Position numbers and translations under genes: made by a program
The notes under the pieces: generated by a model
Database searches by the model: none
What the model was told of the DNA's origin: nothing
The model's input: only the letters and a program-made list of their open reading frames with translations
Source: Bacillus sp. T33-2
GTDB lineage: Bacteria > Bacillota > Bacilli > Bacillales > Cytobacillaceae
Assembly: GCF_002860205.1 (NCBI RefSeq)
Contig: NZ_PGVB01000005.1
Location: 1-64,000, forward strand
DNA length: 64,000 nt
Direction: 5' to 3'
Part shown: positions 50,358-59,308 of the stretch, piece after piece
Numbering within the stretch: position 1 is the stretch's first letter
How the letters are laid out: each line of letters begins with the position of its first letter

Positions 50358-50358
50358 A

Positions 50359-50394
50359 AGAAAAGGCCAGGTTCGCATGGGCAAACCTGGCCTT
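50359..50394 (-). terminator. Terminator of the histidine kinase gene
   Basis: Stem AAGGCCAGGTT/AACCTGGCCTT with a 10-nt loop and TTCTTTATA on the minus strand, 17 bp past the kinase stop. Confidence 0.87.
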
Positions 50395-50410
50395 AATAAC
50401 ACAATGATCC

Positions 50411-52585
50411 TTATGCTGTTTTTGCCGGCAGCAGGATTTTAAAGGTTGTTCCTTTGTTTTGTTCCGATTCTATATAGACTTTGCCATTATGGCTTTCTAT
50501 TATTTTAAAACTTACCATGAGGCCAAGGCCGTTTCCGTTTTTCTTGGTTGTATAAAAAGGCTCCCCGATTTTCTTCAGCGTCTCCGGAGAGATTCCAACA
50601 CCGGTGTCCTGTATCGAGATAAGTACATTGTTATCGTTGACAACTGCCCTCACGAATAGGTCACCGCCGTTTGGCATTGCTTCAATTCCATTCTTGATAA
50701 AATTCAAGAATACCTGCTTTAGCCTGTTCTCGTCACACTCTATCTGGATGATTTCGGCATCCGCATCAAAATGCAGTTTTACGCTTCTTTTCCTTGCTTC
50801 GAATTCGAGAAGAGATACGACATTTTTCATCAACGGAATGATATTTTTTTCTTGCAGCTCGACTGCCTTTGGCTTGGCCAGCAGCATAAATTCTTCTACG
50901 ATATTGTTGACCCTGTCGATCTCATCAAGAATGATATCGATAAATTCTTTGCGTTGCGGATCTTCTTCATCCAGCTGCAGGAATTCAGCGTATCCTTTCA
51001 TGGATGTTAGCGGATTGCGGATTTCATGGGCAACACCCGCGGCGAGTTGGCCGACCGCGGCAAGCTTATCCTGGCGGTGGAGGAGCTCCTCCGACTTTTT
51101 CCGCTCAGTGATATCATTTCTGATCGCCAAGTACTGGTATGGCTTGCCCCGTTCATTCAGGAATGGAACAATCGTTGTATCAACCCAGTAAAACGTTCCG
51201 TCCTTAGCTTTGTTTCGGATTTCCCCTTTCCAGACTATTCCCTGGCCTATTGTTTTCCACAGGTTTTTGAAAAATTCCCTGGAGTGGAATCCGGAGTTAA
51301 CAATGCTGTGGTCTTTTCCGATCAATTCTTCACGATCATATTTCGAAATCTCGCAAAATTTATCATTCACACTCTTGATAATGCCTTTTTCATCAGTGAA
51401 AGCGACAATTGACGACTGATCTAGCGCAAAATTGATGTCACTTACTTCCTTCAATGTTTGCTTCAAACTCGCCTCTGCTGACTTGCGGTTTGTGATATCA
51501 TTCCGGATGGCAACATATTGATATGGTTTTCCTTTGTTATTCAGGAAAGGAACGATTGTCGTATCCACCCAATATAGGGTACCATCCTTAGCCCTGTTGC
51601 AGATTTCACCTTGCCAGACATTTCCCTTCCCGATCGTCCTCCACATAGCCTTGAAAAATTCTTTCGGATGAATACCGGAATTTAAAATCACGTGATTCTG
51701 TCCGATCAACTCATGTTCGCCATATTTGGAGATTTCAACAAATTTATCGTTTACGTACGTTATTGTGCCTTTCGGATCCGTTATCGCAACAATCGTGGAG
51801 ACGTCAAGCGCATCTTTGATGTCTTTTAAATTAGTATCACTAACAGCAAGCCGTTTGCTCACCAGCGCGCTGGATGCTATCAGTCCGGCAAGAATGAGGA
51901 CAGAAATAAACAGAATGAAATAGCTAATCAATGATTCTGGAATGCTGACCAGTGCCGCCCGTTCTTGTTCAATTAGATATAGCGAGGAAGCCTTTGTCAG
52001 GAGAACATGGCCCTCGACGATTGCGCCAGTGACTATGAGGGCGCATAGCGGCTTTAGCCAGGCATGGCTTTCCATAGAGAAGTTTGCGGAGTAAAACATC
52101 ATCCAGAATGAAAAGAAAAATGACCCAAAAACAAGCAGTAACGTCACCGCCAAAATAAATGGCTGATAGTTAAAGCCTAAGTTCATTGAATACATTCCGA
52201 TGACATGTACAGACAAAACAGCAAGAGTCATGCATAAGCTGCTTGCTGATAAATTGGCAGTTTTAATCTTTTTGGCTGTCAAAATATAAAAAGCCATGCC
52301 GGTAAAAGTAATGCCCAAAATGATAGAGAGCAGTATAATTGGCATCTGATATGATGCTGAAATATTCTCTCTGATGGCGAGCATTCCAAAAAAGTTCATT
52401 ACCCATATACCGATCCCAAGTGAGAAAATGCCACCCAGGAACAAAAATCTTTTATTTCTATCCGACGTTTTGATAAGTGTAAATAAGTCAAGGGCAGTAT
52501 AGGATGACATGATGGTTAATATTACAGCAACAAATAGTAAAACTGGGTTGAACGACGGTTCGAAGTTTCCCATGTTTAGCATCAT
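50411..52585 (-). CDS. Membrane sensor histidine kinase: MHYT-like, PAS, PAS, HisKA, HATPase
   Basis: 724 residues. Residues about 12-245 hold seven transmembrane helices resembling an MHYT sensor (MNFFGM, VHVIGMYSMN, VEGHVLLT), but the first MHYT copy has lost His-Tyr. Two PAS-PAC units follow (about 265-385 and 390-510), nearly copies of each other: both contain YWVDTTIVPFLN and PYQY-AIRNDIT. HisKA has GVAHEIRNPLTSMKGY with the phospho-His, and HATPase has the N, G1 and G2 boxes (FIKNGIEA, DTGVGI, GNGLGL). It looks like the KinE/KinA sporulation kinases in its C-terminus. No response regulator is adjacent (orphan). The start could also be ATG 52582. Confidence 0.88.
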   Translation of the reverse strand: MMLNMGNFEPSFNPVLLFVAVILTIMSSYTALDLFTLIKTSDRNKRFLFLGGIFSLGIGIWVMNFFGMLAIRENISASYQMPIILLSIILGITFTGMAFYILTAKKIKTANLSASSLCMTLAVLSVHVIGMYSMNLGFNYQPFILAVTLLLVFGSFFFSFWMMFYSANFSMESHAWLKPLCALIVTGAIVEGHVLLTKASSLYLIEQERAALVSIPESLISYFILFISVLILAGLIASSALVSKRLAVSDTNLKDIKDALDVSTIVAITDPKGTITYVNDKFVEISKYGEHELIGQNHVILNSGIHPKEFFKAMWRTIGKGNVWQGEICNRAKDGTLYWVDTTIVPFLNNKGKPYQYVAIRNDITNRKSAEASLKQTLKEVSDINFALDQSSIVAFTDEKGIIKSVNDKFCEISKYDREELIGKDHSIVNSGFHSREFFKNLWKTIGQGIVWKGEIRNKAKDGTFYWVDTTIVPFLNERGKPYQYLAIRNDITERKKSEELLHRQDKLAAVGQLAAGVAHEIRNPLTSMKGYAEFLQLDEEDPQRKEFIDIILDEIDRVNNIVEEFMLLAKPKAVELQEKNIIPLMKNVVSLLEFEARKRSVKLHFDADAEIIQIECDENRLKQVFLNFIKNGIEAMPNGGDLFVRAVVNDNNVLISIQDTGVGISPETLKKIGEPFYTTKKNGNGLGLMVSFKIIESHNGKVYIESEQNKGTTFKILLPAKTA

Positions 52586-52749
52586 TCTCCCTAAAATAAA
52601 TGTTTTCAGTATGATTGTAAGTGAGACCCAGAAAGAATGAAAGAAAAAAATATTTAATTTGTAACATTTTTGTCACTTTTATATATTGACAAAATCACCA
52701 ATTTGAAAGAATCCCAGATTTAAAAATTTATAAAATTTCAAAAAAAGCC

Positions 52750-52778
52750 TTCACAAAATAAATGTTTACGTTTATACT
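52750..52778 (+). promoter_or_regulatory. Promoter of the yhfH-like gene
   Basis: TTCACA (52750-52755), 17-nt spacer, TATACT (52773-52778). Confidence 0.55.
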
Positions 52779-52828
52779 GTACTATAACAGGTTATATTAA
52801 AATAAATTGTATTATAAAAGGAGGAACA

Positions 52829-52963
52829 ATGATGATGAGTCCGGTAGAATTTTTCCGTCGTTTGCCAAACAAGGAGTGCCCCCAGTGTGGTGAAAGGATA
52901 CATGAGCAAGCTGAATCGTATTTGATGGAATGTGACCGCTGTCTGTCCAAAAAAGAGGAGTAG
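52829..52963 (+). CDS. yhfH: YhfH-family zinc-ribbon microprotein
   Basis: 44 residues starting MMMSPVEFFRRLPNKECPQCG and containing a second pair, CDRC, so a four-Cys zinc site (CPQC...CDRC) is likely. B. subtilis YhfH shares the VEFFRKLP...CxxCG...C pattern. AAAGGAGG lies 5-6 nt before the first of three consecutive ATG codons. Function unknown. It has its own promoter and terminator. Confidence 0.8.
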   Translation: MMMSPVEFFRRLPNKECPQCGERIHEQAESYLMECDRCLSKKEE

Positions 52964-53016
52964 ACATATACAGTTGGCGGTGGAATGTCGGCTGAAGGAG
53001 ATATTAGGGCACATAA

Positions 53017-53053
53017 CAAAACAGAACCCGGCCGCCTACGGGTTCTGTTTTTG
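53017..53053. terminator. Bidirectional terminator
   Basis: Stem AAAACAGAACCCG/CGGGTTCTGTTTTT between the converging yhfH-like and erythromycin-esterase-like genes. Confidence 0.88.
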
Positions 53054-53071
53054 TCCAGAAAAATACGTTAT

Positions 53072-54346
53072 TTATACATCCACAAATTCAGGAAGCTTCG
53101 TTAGTGTGAGTGGAGTAAGTGCATTTGTTTCTTCGACATATATGAAGGCATCATACCGATTCGACATCCTCGAAGGAACATAATTGCCCAGATGCTCAAT
53201 TTCAGGATTATAAACCACTCCAATAGCCCTGTGGCCATAAACAGCTTCAAAGTCCCTCCTGTTTTCATCAGTGAAAAACAGTATTTTATTGAACGGGCCG
53301 GACTTGTGCATTAAGTCCTCCCAGCTTCCAGCCTCAGCAGCAGGTACTGTCATTTTCTCAATCCGCTCACCCCATTTACGCGCTGCTATGACAGATCCAT
53401 GATGTGTTCCAAAACCAACCGCATACACTTCTTTTTCATTGTGTTTTTCACGCAATAATTGACCGACATTCACAAGCCCCTGTTCCCTCATATCCGTCGC
53501 CCTCGCATCCCCGACATGGGTATTATGCTCCCACACGATCGCCTTTGCACCACTGCCGTGATGGGCCATTATTTTCTCCAGGGCATCAACCATGTGATGG
53601 TCCCGTATGTTCCAGTCGTCAGGCCCTCCCAATACCATTGCTCGATAATATCTTTCTGCATTAAGCATCACCAGGCTGTTAACCTCCACATTCAGCGCAG
53701 CTTCTTCTGCATCAGTATATTCGTGCCTGTTCTGCCTGGTTTTGACAAGTAAGTTGACAATCTGTTCTGTGCAATCTTCTCCATAAAAAGAAGCAGAAAT
53801 GCCGTAATTTTCCGGACGGCGGTGGAACGGCTCGAAACAATCAATAGCTTTCTTCGCCGCTTCTACATCCTCAGGGGATATTTTTTCGAGCTGCTTCACC
53901 ATTTGTTCCATGCTTTCCCACAGGCTGTATACATCGATTCCGTAGAATCCTGTTCTCCTGCCGGTCTTTTTGTTATGACTTGCGATCCACTCAGTGAATT
54001 CCGCAATCTCCTCGTTGGCCCACATCCATGTTGGCCAGCGGTTAAATTGCTGTAAAGCTTCCTTTGCTGTTGTATTGTCATACCCTTTGACAAAACGGTT
54101 GACCGCAAAGCAAGAAGGCCAGTCTCCTTCTACAGCGATGAAGGAAAAGCCTTTTTCCTCAATCAATCTTTTTGAGAGTTCTGCCCTCAACGTATAAAAT
54201 TCGGAAGTACCGTGGGAGGCTTCCCCCAGCAGTACATACTTGGCGCCACCGACAGCGGCAACTATCGCGTCCAGGTCTTCGCTTGTTTCGAGGCGAATGG
54301 CCTGCTCTTTAATTTTTGTAATCGTCCTATCTTGAATCAGCATCAT
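53072..54346 (-). CDS. Erythromycin esterase-like protein
   Basis: 424 residues of the EreA/EreB-like superfamily: LLGEASHGTSEFY (catalytic His-Glu region) near residue 45, IAVEGDWPSC, FYGIDVYSLW, and the later WEHNTHVGDAR and GFGTHHGSV metal/His motifs. Many chromosomal members in Bacillus do not hydrolyse macrolides, so resistance should not be assumed. ATG 54346 with AAGGAGG is chosen; the longest frame adds 27 codons without a site. Related to B. subtilis YbfO. Confidence 0.87.
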   Translation of the reverse strand: MMLIQDRTITKIKEQAIRLETSEDLDAIVAAVGGAKYVLLGEASHGTSEFYTLRAELSKRLIEEKGFSFIAVEGDWPSCFAVNRFVKGYDNTTAKEALQQFNRWPTWMWANEEIAEFTEWIASHNKKTGRRTGFYGIDVYSLWESMEQMVKQLEKISPEDVEAAKKAIDCFEPFHRRPENYGISASFYGEDCTEQIVNLLVKTRQNRHEYTDAEEAALNVEVNSLVMLNAERYYRAMVLGGPDDWNIRDHHMVDALEKIMAHHGSGAKAIVWEHNTHVGDARATDMREQGLVNVGQLLREKHNEKEVYAVGFGTHHGSVIAARKWGERIEKMTVPAAEAGSWEDLMHKSGPFNKILFFTDENRRDFEAVYGHRAIGVVYNPEIEHLGNYVPSRMSNRYDAFIYVEETNALTPLTLTKLPEFVDV

Positions 54347-54488
54347 GCACCCTCCTTCCTTGTTATATGATACCCACAGCCCATAATAGGACGCTTGGAA
54401 ATATTTAGTTTTGTGGATACTTACCATGAATTGTTCCGCATATCGCTGTTGTTAATAGCTAAGCATACTGTTAAAAGGAGTTGCTATC

Positions 54489-54674
54489 ATGAAGGAAAAA
54501 AACGAATATGTAACATACGCACCTAGGGAGCAAGTTTTGACTGTCCAAAACGGCGGCGTATATCCGAACCTTAAAAATATACCTGGTGATTCAGTATCTG
54601 AACATAAAGATATGGAAATGGCCAATGCGATTCTTACTGGCGAAGAAATAAAGCAGCAAAACGAAAATCTTTGA
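54489..54674 (+). CDS. Small hydrophilic protein, spore-protein-like
   Basis: 61 residues, MKEKNEYVTYAPREQ... ending GEEIKQQNENL. AAAAGGAG lies 6-7 nt before the ATG. The C-terminal EIKQQNE resembles gamma-SASP sequences. It is followed 14 bp later by a gene with a clearer gamma-SASP motif, so the two are probably one sporulation operon. Confidence 0.58.
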   Translation: MKEKNEYVTYAPREQVLTVQNGGVYPNLKNIPGDSVSEHKDMEMANAILTGEEIKQQNENL

Positions 54675-54688
54675 CAGGGGGTAAAAGC

Positions 54689-54841
54689 TTGGAAAATAAA
54701 CGGAAATTCACCGTTGTCGGAACTGACATTGAAGAAGTAAAGCGGCAAAACGCGGCATCCGGCTTGTCTTATAATGAAGTGAAAGAAATGCTTGCAAGGG
54801 ATTTCCTCGCCAAGAATGGTGCAGGGAACAAGCAAAATTAA
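54689..54841 (+). CDS. Gamma-type SASP-like small protein
   Basis: 50 residues from TTG 54689, 7 nt after AGGGGG. The segment GTDIEEVKRQNAASGLSYNEVKEML matches the repeat unit of gamma-type small acid-soluble spore proteins (GTxxxxVKxQNAxS). A single repeat and the short length are atypical: SspE has two repeats. Gamma SASPs store amino acids for germination. It overlaps no other gene and ends just before the ykoQ terminator. Confidence 0.62.
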   Translation: MENKRKFTVVGTDIEEVKRQNAASGLSYNEVKEMLARDFLAKNGAGNKQN

Positions 54842-54869
54842 AAAAATACCAGGATGTCTATCCTGGTAT
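54840..54869 (-). terminator. Terminator of the ykoQ-like gene
   Basis: Minus strand: ATACCAGGAT-AGAC-ATCCTGGTAT then TTTTTTAA, 7 bp past the stop. The plus strand lacks a U tract. Confidence 0.85.
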
Positions 54870-54875
54870 TGCGTG

Positions 54876-55691
54876 CTACGAAATGTGGTGGTAAGTTATC
54901 TCCGGACGGCTTCCCACCCTTATATTGACCCCGGTCTGCCCAAGGCCCTCACTGATATAAAAAGGTTTCCCATGATGGCTGTGCAGACCCTTCACCATTT
55001 TCATGCGGACCAGTTTTCCCATTTTAATAAGATGATAGGGTTTCGGCCAATGGATCTGGCCGCCATGGAAATGGCCGGACAAAAGATAATCATAATGATG
55101 GTCCTTCATATCCAGGACTATATTTGGATCATGTGTCAAAACAAGGTTGTATCCCTCCGGCAGCTGTGCATATGCCTTTTCAATATCACTGCGGTTTGTG
55201 CTGTAATCATCAATTCCGATGATGTTAAGCCTGTCCACGCCGTCAATAATGCTGGCATGTTCGTTTTGAAGAGTGCGGCAGCCGTTTTCCTCGAGGGCTT
55301 CCTTCAGCCTTTCAAAATTTTTGCCCTTTAAAATATAATCATGGTTGCCAAACACAGCATAAATACCTAAACGGGGGTTGATTTTTTGCAGAACTTTTAA
55401 ATAGGGTACGAGTTTTGGAATGGTTCTTTTACGGTCAAGATAATCACCTGTCAACGCAATTAAATCTACCGGCCGCTTCGCAGCCATCGTGTATAACTGC
55501 TCAGGAGTCACAGAAATGTTTTCCAGGTGCAGGTCAGACAGATGGAGGATATTCAGGTTTACTTTAGATGCCTCTCTGTTACAAGCCAGGCTGATCGTGT
55601 TGACCACTACCTCTTTTGTGTTTTTGTTAGCTTTATAGAATAGGAATGCAAAATATAGTGTAAATCCAGCAATAAAAATGATTTTGAACAT
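54876..55691 (-). CDS. ykoQ: Membrane-anchored metallophosphoesterase (YkoQ-like)
   Basis: 271 residues: an N-terminal transmembrane helix (about 3-20) and a calcineurin-like phosphoesterase domain with all metal motifs: LSDLHL, TGDYLD, FGNHD, LTHDP and SGHFHGGQI. The family includes UDP-diacylglucosamine and lipid phosphohydrolases; the substrate is unknown. ATG 55691 follows GGGAGGGG; a GTG-type start six codons earlier lies within that site. Next to ykoP, and near ykoN, as in B. subtilis. Confidence 0.85.
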   Translation of the reverse strand: MFKIIFIAGFTLYFAFLFYKANKNTKEVVVNTISLACNREASKVNLNILHLSDLHLENISVTPEQLYTMAAKRPVDLIALTGDYLDRKRTIPKLVPYLKVLQKINPRLGIYAVFGNHDYILKGKNFERLKEALEENGCRTLQNEHASIIDGVDRLNIIGIDDYSTNRSDIEKAYAQLPEGYNLVLTHDPNIVLDMKDHHYDYLLSGHFHGGQIHWPKPYHLIKMGKLVRMKMVKGLHSHHGKPFYISEGLGQTGVNIRVGSRPEITYHHIS

Positions 55692-55741
55692 AAATAAATC
55701 CCCTCCCATCTATCGAGTATAGCCGGGATAGGGACAAAGAC

Positions 55742-56332
55742 CTAGTGGGAGTTGCTGGCAAGTTTTCCGGCAGTTAAATACGTAGAAATCAGCTTCTCCT
55801 TTGACATCATTAAATATACTGGTTTCTGTTTCTTTATTCTCTCAAACGAGAACGAGGAAGCGGATAGACAGTAGATTGGAATCTGAGTCAAATGTTTCAT
55901 TGTCCGGTACAAGCTGTTCTTTGGCTCATGGCTTTCAAATCCAAGCTTGCTGTATCCTTTGTTCAACAGCGTTATCCCGACCACTCCTTTGATTCTGTCT
56001 TTTTCTGGGTGAGTATTGATATAATCAGCCAGCAGCGGCATCGACTCCACTACTTTCCTAATGATAACCTTCGCTTTCTTTACCTGATTTTCTGTCTTTT
56101 GCATTTCCCTTAAAAGCCGGACATTGTGCAAATGAATTTTTAAAAGCACATCATTATGGAAAATGCAGGTACCATCTGAAAGTACGACATCCGCACCTTT
56201 GTACTTTGTCAGCCGCACCCTGAAAACCGCTTTCCCGCTTTGCTCAGTTTCAATGTATTTCAGCCGGGTCAAAAAATAATAAACGGGATCCACAACCCGC
56301 CAAAAAGACAACAATGATAAACGAAAAAACAT
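55742..56332 (-). CDS. ykoP: YkoP-like uncharacterised protein
   Basis: 196 residues, MFFRLSLLSFWRVVDPVYYFLTRLKYIE at the N-terminus and GVVGITLLNKGYSKLGFESHEP in the middle. Basic and probably membrane-peripheral. It sits between ykoN (divergent) and ykoQ (50 bp downstream), matching the B. subtilis cluster, which suggests a shared role with a lipid glycosyltransferase and a phosphoesterase. No catalytic motif is clear. The symbol rests mainly on context. Confidence 0.7.
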   Translation of the reverse strand: MFFRLSLLSFWRVVDPVYYFLTRLKYIETEQSGKAVFRVRLTKYKGADVVLSDGTCIFHNDVLLKIHLHNVRLLREMQKTENQVKKAKVIIRKVVESMPLLADYINTHPEKDRIKGVVGITLLNKGYSKLGFESHEPKNSLYRTMKHLTQIPIYCLSASSFSFERIKKQKPVYLMMSKEKLISTYLTAGKLASNSH

Positions 56333-56469
56333 CCTATGTTCCCCCTTCGTAATTTTACATGATTAGGATGAACAATCCGCCTGATTTTTAAGTTGGAAAT
56401 CAAAGGTTTTCTATCACGTGAATGGAAAAGTCCAAACCTTTAAATACTAATGTCAAAAAGGTGTATATC

Positions 56470-57579
56470 ATGAAGAAGGTTCTATTATTACCTTTTCTGC
56501 AAATGTCATCCGGCCATCATCAGGTTGCCGACTCTCTCGCAGAAATAATTCAGGAATTAAATGAATCCATAGCGTGTGTAAAAACGGACATCCTTTCTTA
56601 CAGGTTTGGCCCGGGAGAAAAGTTTGTTACAAATTTATATCTATATTTAATCAGAAATTATCCTTTTTTTTACAGCAGGCTTTATAAAGGAAAAGCATGC
56701 AAAGCCCATAAAGATATAAACAGGCATATTTCTTATGACTTTCTGTTTTTGGGAAGTATGGAACACTTGCTGGAAAAAGAAAAACCCGATGTGATCGTGT
56801 GTACTCATTCCCTTCCTTCTTATCTCGTTAACAGGATGAAACAGAAGAACAGGCTGGATATCCCCGTAATCAATGCCTATACAGATTATTTTATTAATTC
56901 TGTTTGGGGGATCAGCCATGTAGACTATCACTTTACCGCCAGCAACGGGATGAAACAATACTTGATGGAACACGGAATCAGCCCCCAACGTATTTATAAT
57001 ACCGGAATACCCGTCCATCCAAAGTTTGTTGGCGGCAGCAGCAAAAAAGCAGTTAAAGAAGGTTTTAATGTGCTTGTTGCCGGGGGCAATCTTGGAATTG
57101 GTGCGGTCGAACAGATTGCTGGGAATAATGATATTTCTGGCAGAATCAATTACTTTGTTTTATGCGGCAGGAATAAAGAACTTTACACGAGATTAAAACT
57201 TTTAAATAACCCTTTCATAAGGGCAGTCCGTTATATTTCTTGCCGGAAAGAAATGGAGAGGCTGTACAGGGACATGGATTTAGTGCTTACAAAACCCGGG
57301 GGAGTAACGATAAGCGAATGCTTGAAGATGAAGCTTCCGATATATCTTTTGGACCCGCTTCCGGGACAGGAAGAAATGAACCGGCTCTACCTGCATGAAA
57401 CCGGTTTGGCTGTGAACGCGGCTTACCCTCGCTGCAGGCGGTCCGTGGAAGAATCACTGCTTGCTTTTCTTGATGACATGGAAGCAAAAGATAAGCACCA
57501 GAAGAGAATTGATCAATTTTTGGACGAGCAGGAAGATGTAAAGGCAGTTATAAAGAAAATATTGGCTCATAATGAATAA
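56470..57579 (+). CDS. ykoN: MGDG-synthase-like glycosyltransferase (YkoN-like)
   Basis: 369 residues of the GT28/MGDG synthase-like family: LLPFLQMSSGHHQVADSL at the N-terminus (the SxGHxxxA acceptor motif), DVIVCTHSLPSYLV, VLVAGGNLGIGAV and the nucleotide-sugar motif TKPGGVTISECLKMKLP. It would transfer a sugar to diacylglycerol or a similar lipid at the membrane. ATG 56470 has AAAAAGGTG upstream; a frame from 56422 adds 16 codons without a site. Divergent from ykoP-ykoQ. Confidence 0.85.
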   Translation: MKKVLLLPFLQMSSGHHQVADSLAEIIQELNESIACVKTDILSYRFGPGEKFVTNLYLYLIRNYPFFYSRLYKGKACKAHKDINRHISYDFLFLGSMEHLLEKEKPDVIVCTHSLPSYLVNRMKQKNRLDIPVINAYTDYFINSVWGISHVDYHFTASNGMKQYLMEHGISPQRIYNTGIPVHPKFVGGSSKKAVKEGFNVLVAGGNLGIGAVEQIAGNNDISGRINYFVLCGRNKELYTRLKLLNNPFIRAVRYISCRKEMERLYRDMDLVLTKPGGVTISECLKMKLPIYLLDPLPGQEEMNRLYLHETGLAVNAAYPRCRRSVEESLLAFLDDMEAKDKHQKRIDQFLDEQEDVKAVIKKILAHNE

Positions 57580-57652
57580 ATCGTTTTAAGGGTATCATTA
57601 ACGGGTATAGGATAATTCAAGCCAATACTATTAAGGAGGGCACTGGGAAGCG

Positions 57653-57775
57653 ATGAAAATCTTAACAGCATCTTCGAATTTTGTATTTGGCTCTGCCTTA
57701 GAAGGAGGATTTGTCTTTCTGAGGAAAGGAACGTTGTCACCTAAACGCTGTATTACTTGCGGGAGACTCAAATAA
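57653..57775 (+). CDS. Possible 40-residue protein with a CxxC motif
   Basis: The ORF begins MKILTASSNFVFGSALEGGF and ends RCITCGRLK. A strong AAGGAGG precedes the ATG, but at about 13 nt, longer than usual. A terminator follows 37 bp downstream. No family recognised; it may also be part of a short non-coding transcript. Confidence 0.4.
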   Translation: MKILTASSNFVFGSALEGGFVFLRKGTLSPKRCITCGRLK

Positions 57776-57811
57776 AGAAACTCCTGTTCATTGGTCATAT
57801 TTATTGGACGA

Positions 57812-57845
57812 AAACGGTGCAGCCGCCTTAGGCTGCACTTTTTTC
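57812..57845 (+). terminator. Intrinsic terminator
   Basis: Stem GTGCAGCC/GGCTGCAC with loop GCCTTA, then TTTTTTC. It ends the ykoN/small-ORF transcript. Confidence 0.88.
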
Positions 57846-58040
57846 ATGTGGAGAAAATTGATTAGTAAAAAAAATTGAATAGGAAGACATATGTTCTCAC
57901 TTGAGAACGCATGATAAAACACCTGTTTTTGCCCGCTACTATTGCCTTTGGATAACCGGCAACGTACAATCCATATCGTTGGTTTTTTTCCGGATGAATG
58001 GAATCCTCCGCGTGTGAAAATTGAAAGGAGATACAACTGC

Positions 58041-59270
58041 TTGAAATATACCGAAAATGAACGGTTAAGTTTTTATAACGGCATGGCGTCCACGGTGTCC
58101 AGTACCATGGTGAATGGTTACATTCCTTTGTTTGCTCTTGGTGTATTAGGTGCCAGCAACCAGCAGATGGGGCTGATCACTTCGCTGCCATCAATCATCA
58201 GCATGCTTGCTTTAATTCCTGGCGCAATTTGGCTTAACCGTACCCATAGCAAAAGGAATTTCGCAGTACTGTCAACCCTTGCAACAAGGGTGTTATTCAT
58301 GCTCATATTCTTTATCCCTTTTTTGCCAGCCGGATTGGCCACCTGGACGCTCGTCATTTTGATTGCGGTATTGAATTTCCCGGGAGCCCTCTCCGGCCTG
58401 TCATGGCAGTCTATGATTGGCGACCTGGTGCCTGAAAAAAGAAGGGGACAATTTTTCAGTACAAGAAACAGGCTAAACACCATTATGGCAATGGCAGTCA
58501 CATTTGCTACAGGGTTTTTCCTTCAGCAGTTCGATAAGGAAAGTGCTTTTCCATATCAAATCCTGTTAGCTGCCGGATTAGTGTTCGCCCTGGCCGAAGT
58601 CTACTTTTTGATGAAACATAATGAACCGAAACAGGACATTGTAACACCATATGTAGTCTCAAAACCACCGAGAACCTACTCAATGGCGGTATTTAAATAT
58701 AAACCGTTCCTGGCCTTCTTGATTTGCGGATTACTGTTTAATTTTGCAGCGCAGATGGCCTGGTCGTTATTCAGCATCTACCAAATTAAAGAAGCAGGTG
58801 CTACAGCGCTCTGGCTGAGCATGTTTTCAGTAACAAACCAGCTTGCGCAGATTGTCAGCATCAAGTGGTGGGCAAAAACAGCTGACCGGCATGGCAACAG
58901 TCTTGTTTTATCCCTCGCTGCAGCAGGAATGGCGACTGCACCATTGTTGACGATTCTTTCAACCAACCTTTTTTACCTTACTGCGATCAACCTGTGGATC
59001 GGACTATTTGTATCCGGCACTAACCTGCTGTTGTTCAACCAGTTACTTAAAGCATCACCTGACAGGGACAGGACAGCTTATATCGCAAATTACAATTTCC
59101 TGCTGTCTTTCATCGGTTTTATTGCCCCTCAATTCGGGGTGTTCCTGCTTGACAGCTTTGGCATGGGATCTGCCATGGGCATTACGACAATTGTTCGATT
59201 TGTCGCTGCACTGTCGTTTTTAGTGGTCGCCCTGAAGTTCGAAAAAAAGCAAATTTACCAGACAGCATAA
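58041..59270 (+). CDS. MFS transporter
   Basis: 409 residues with 12 hydrophobic helices. The MFS loop 2-3 signature is degenerate (GAIWLNRTHSKRNF), and GDLVPEKRRGQFFSTRNRLN is typical of a Bacillus MFS subgroup with unknown substrates. The start is TTG 58041 with AAAGGAG 10 nt upstream; the longer frame adds 33 hydrophilic residues with no site. It ends at a bidirectional terminator. Monocistronic. Confidence 0.85.
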   Translation: MKYTENERLSFYNGMASTVSSTMVNGYIPLFALGVLGASNQQMGLITSLPSIISMLALIPGAIWLNRTHSKRNFAVLSTLATRVLFMLIFFIPFLPAGLATWTLVILIAVLNFPGALSGLSWQSMIGDLVPEKRRGQFFSTRNRLNTIMAMAVTFATGFFLQQFDKESAFPYQILLAAGLVFALAEVYFLMKHNEPKQDIVTPYVVSKPPRTYSMAVFKYKPFLAFLICGLLFNFAAQMAWSLFSIYQIKEAGATALWLSMFSVTNQLAQIVSIKWWAKTADRHGNSLVLSLAAAGMATAPLLTILSTNLFYLTAINLWIGLFVSGTNLLLFNQLLKASPDRDRTAYIANYNFLLSFIGFIAPQFGVFLLDSFGMGSAMGITTIVRFVAALSFLVVALKFEKKQIYQTA

Positions 59271-59277
59271 AAAGTAT

Positions 59278-59307
59278 GAAAAAGTTGTCGTTAGCGACAA
59301 CTTTTTC
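59278..59307. terminator. Bidirectional terminator
   Basis: AAAAAGTTGTCG-TTAG-CGACAACTTTTT, between the converging MFS gene and small ORF. Confidence 0.9.
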
Positions 59308-59308
59308 A

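Noticed and set aside
50109-50400. tRNA-Sec gene (selC) near fdhF
   Set aside because: The hairpins here do not make an acceptor stem, T arm (GGTTCGA) or a TCA anticodon arm.
50604-51191. Plus-strand ORF of 195 codons opposite the kinase
   Set aside because: Ser-rich antisense of the HisKA/PAS region; no coding signals.
53072-54346. Macrolide resistance gene
   Set aside because: Chromosomal erythromycin-esterase-like proteins are widespread in Bacillus and usually unproven as resistance enzymes.
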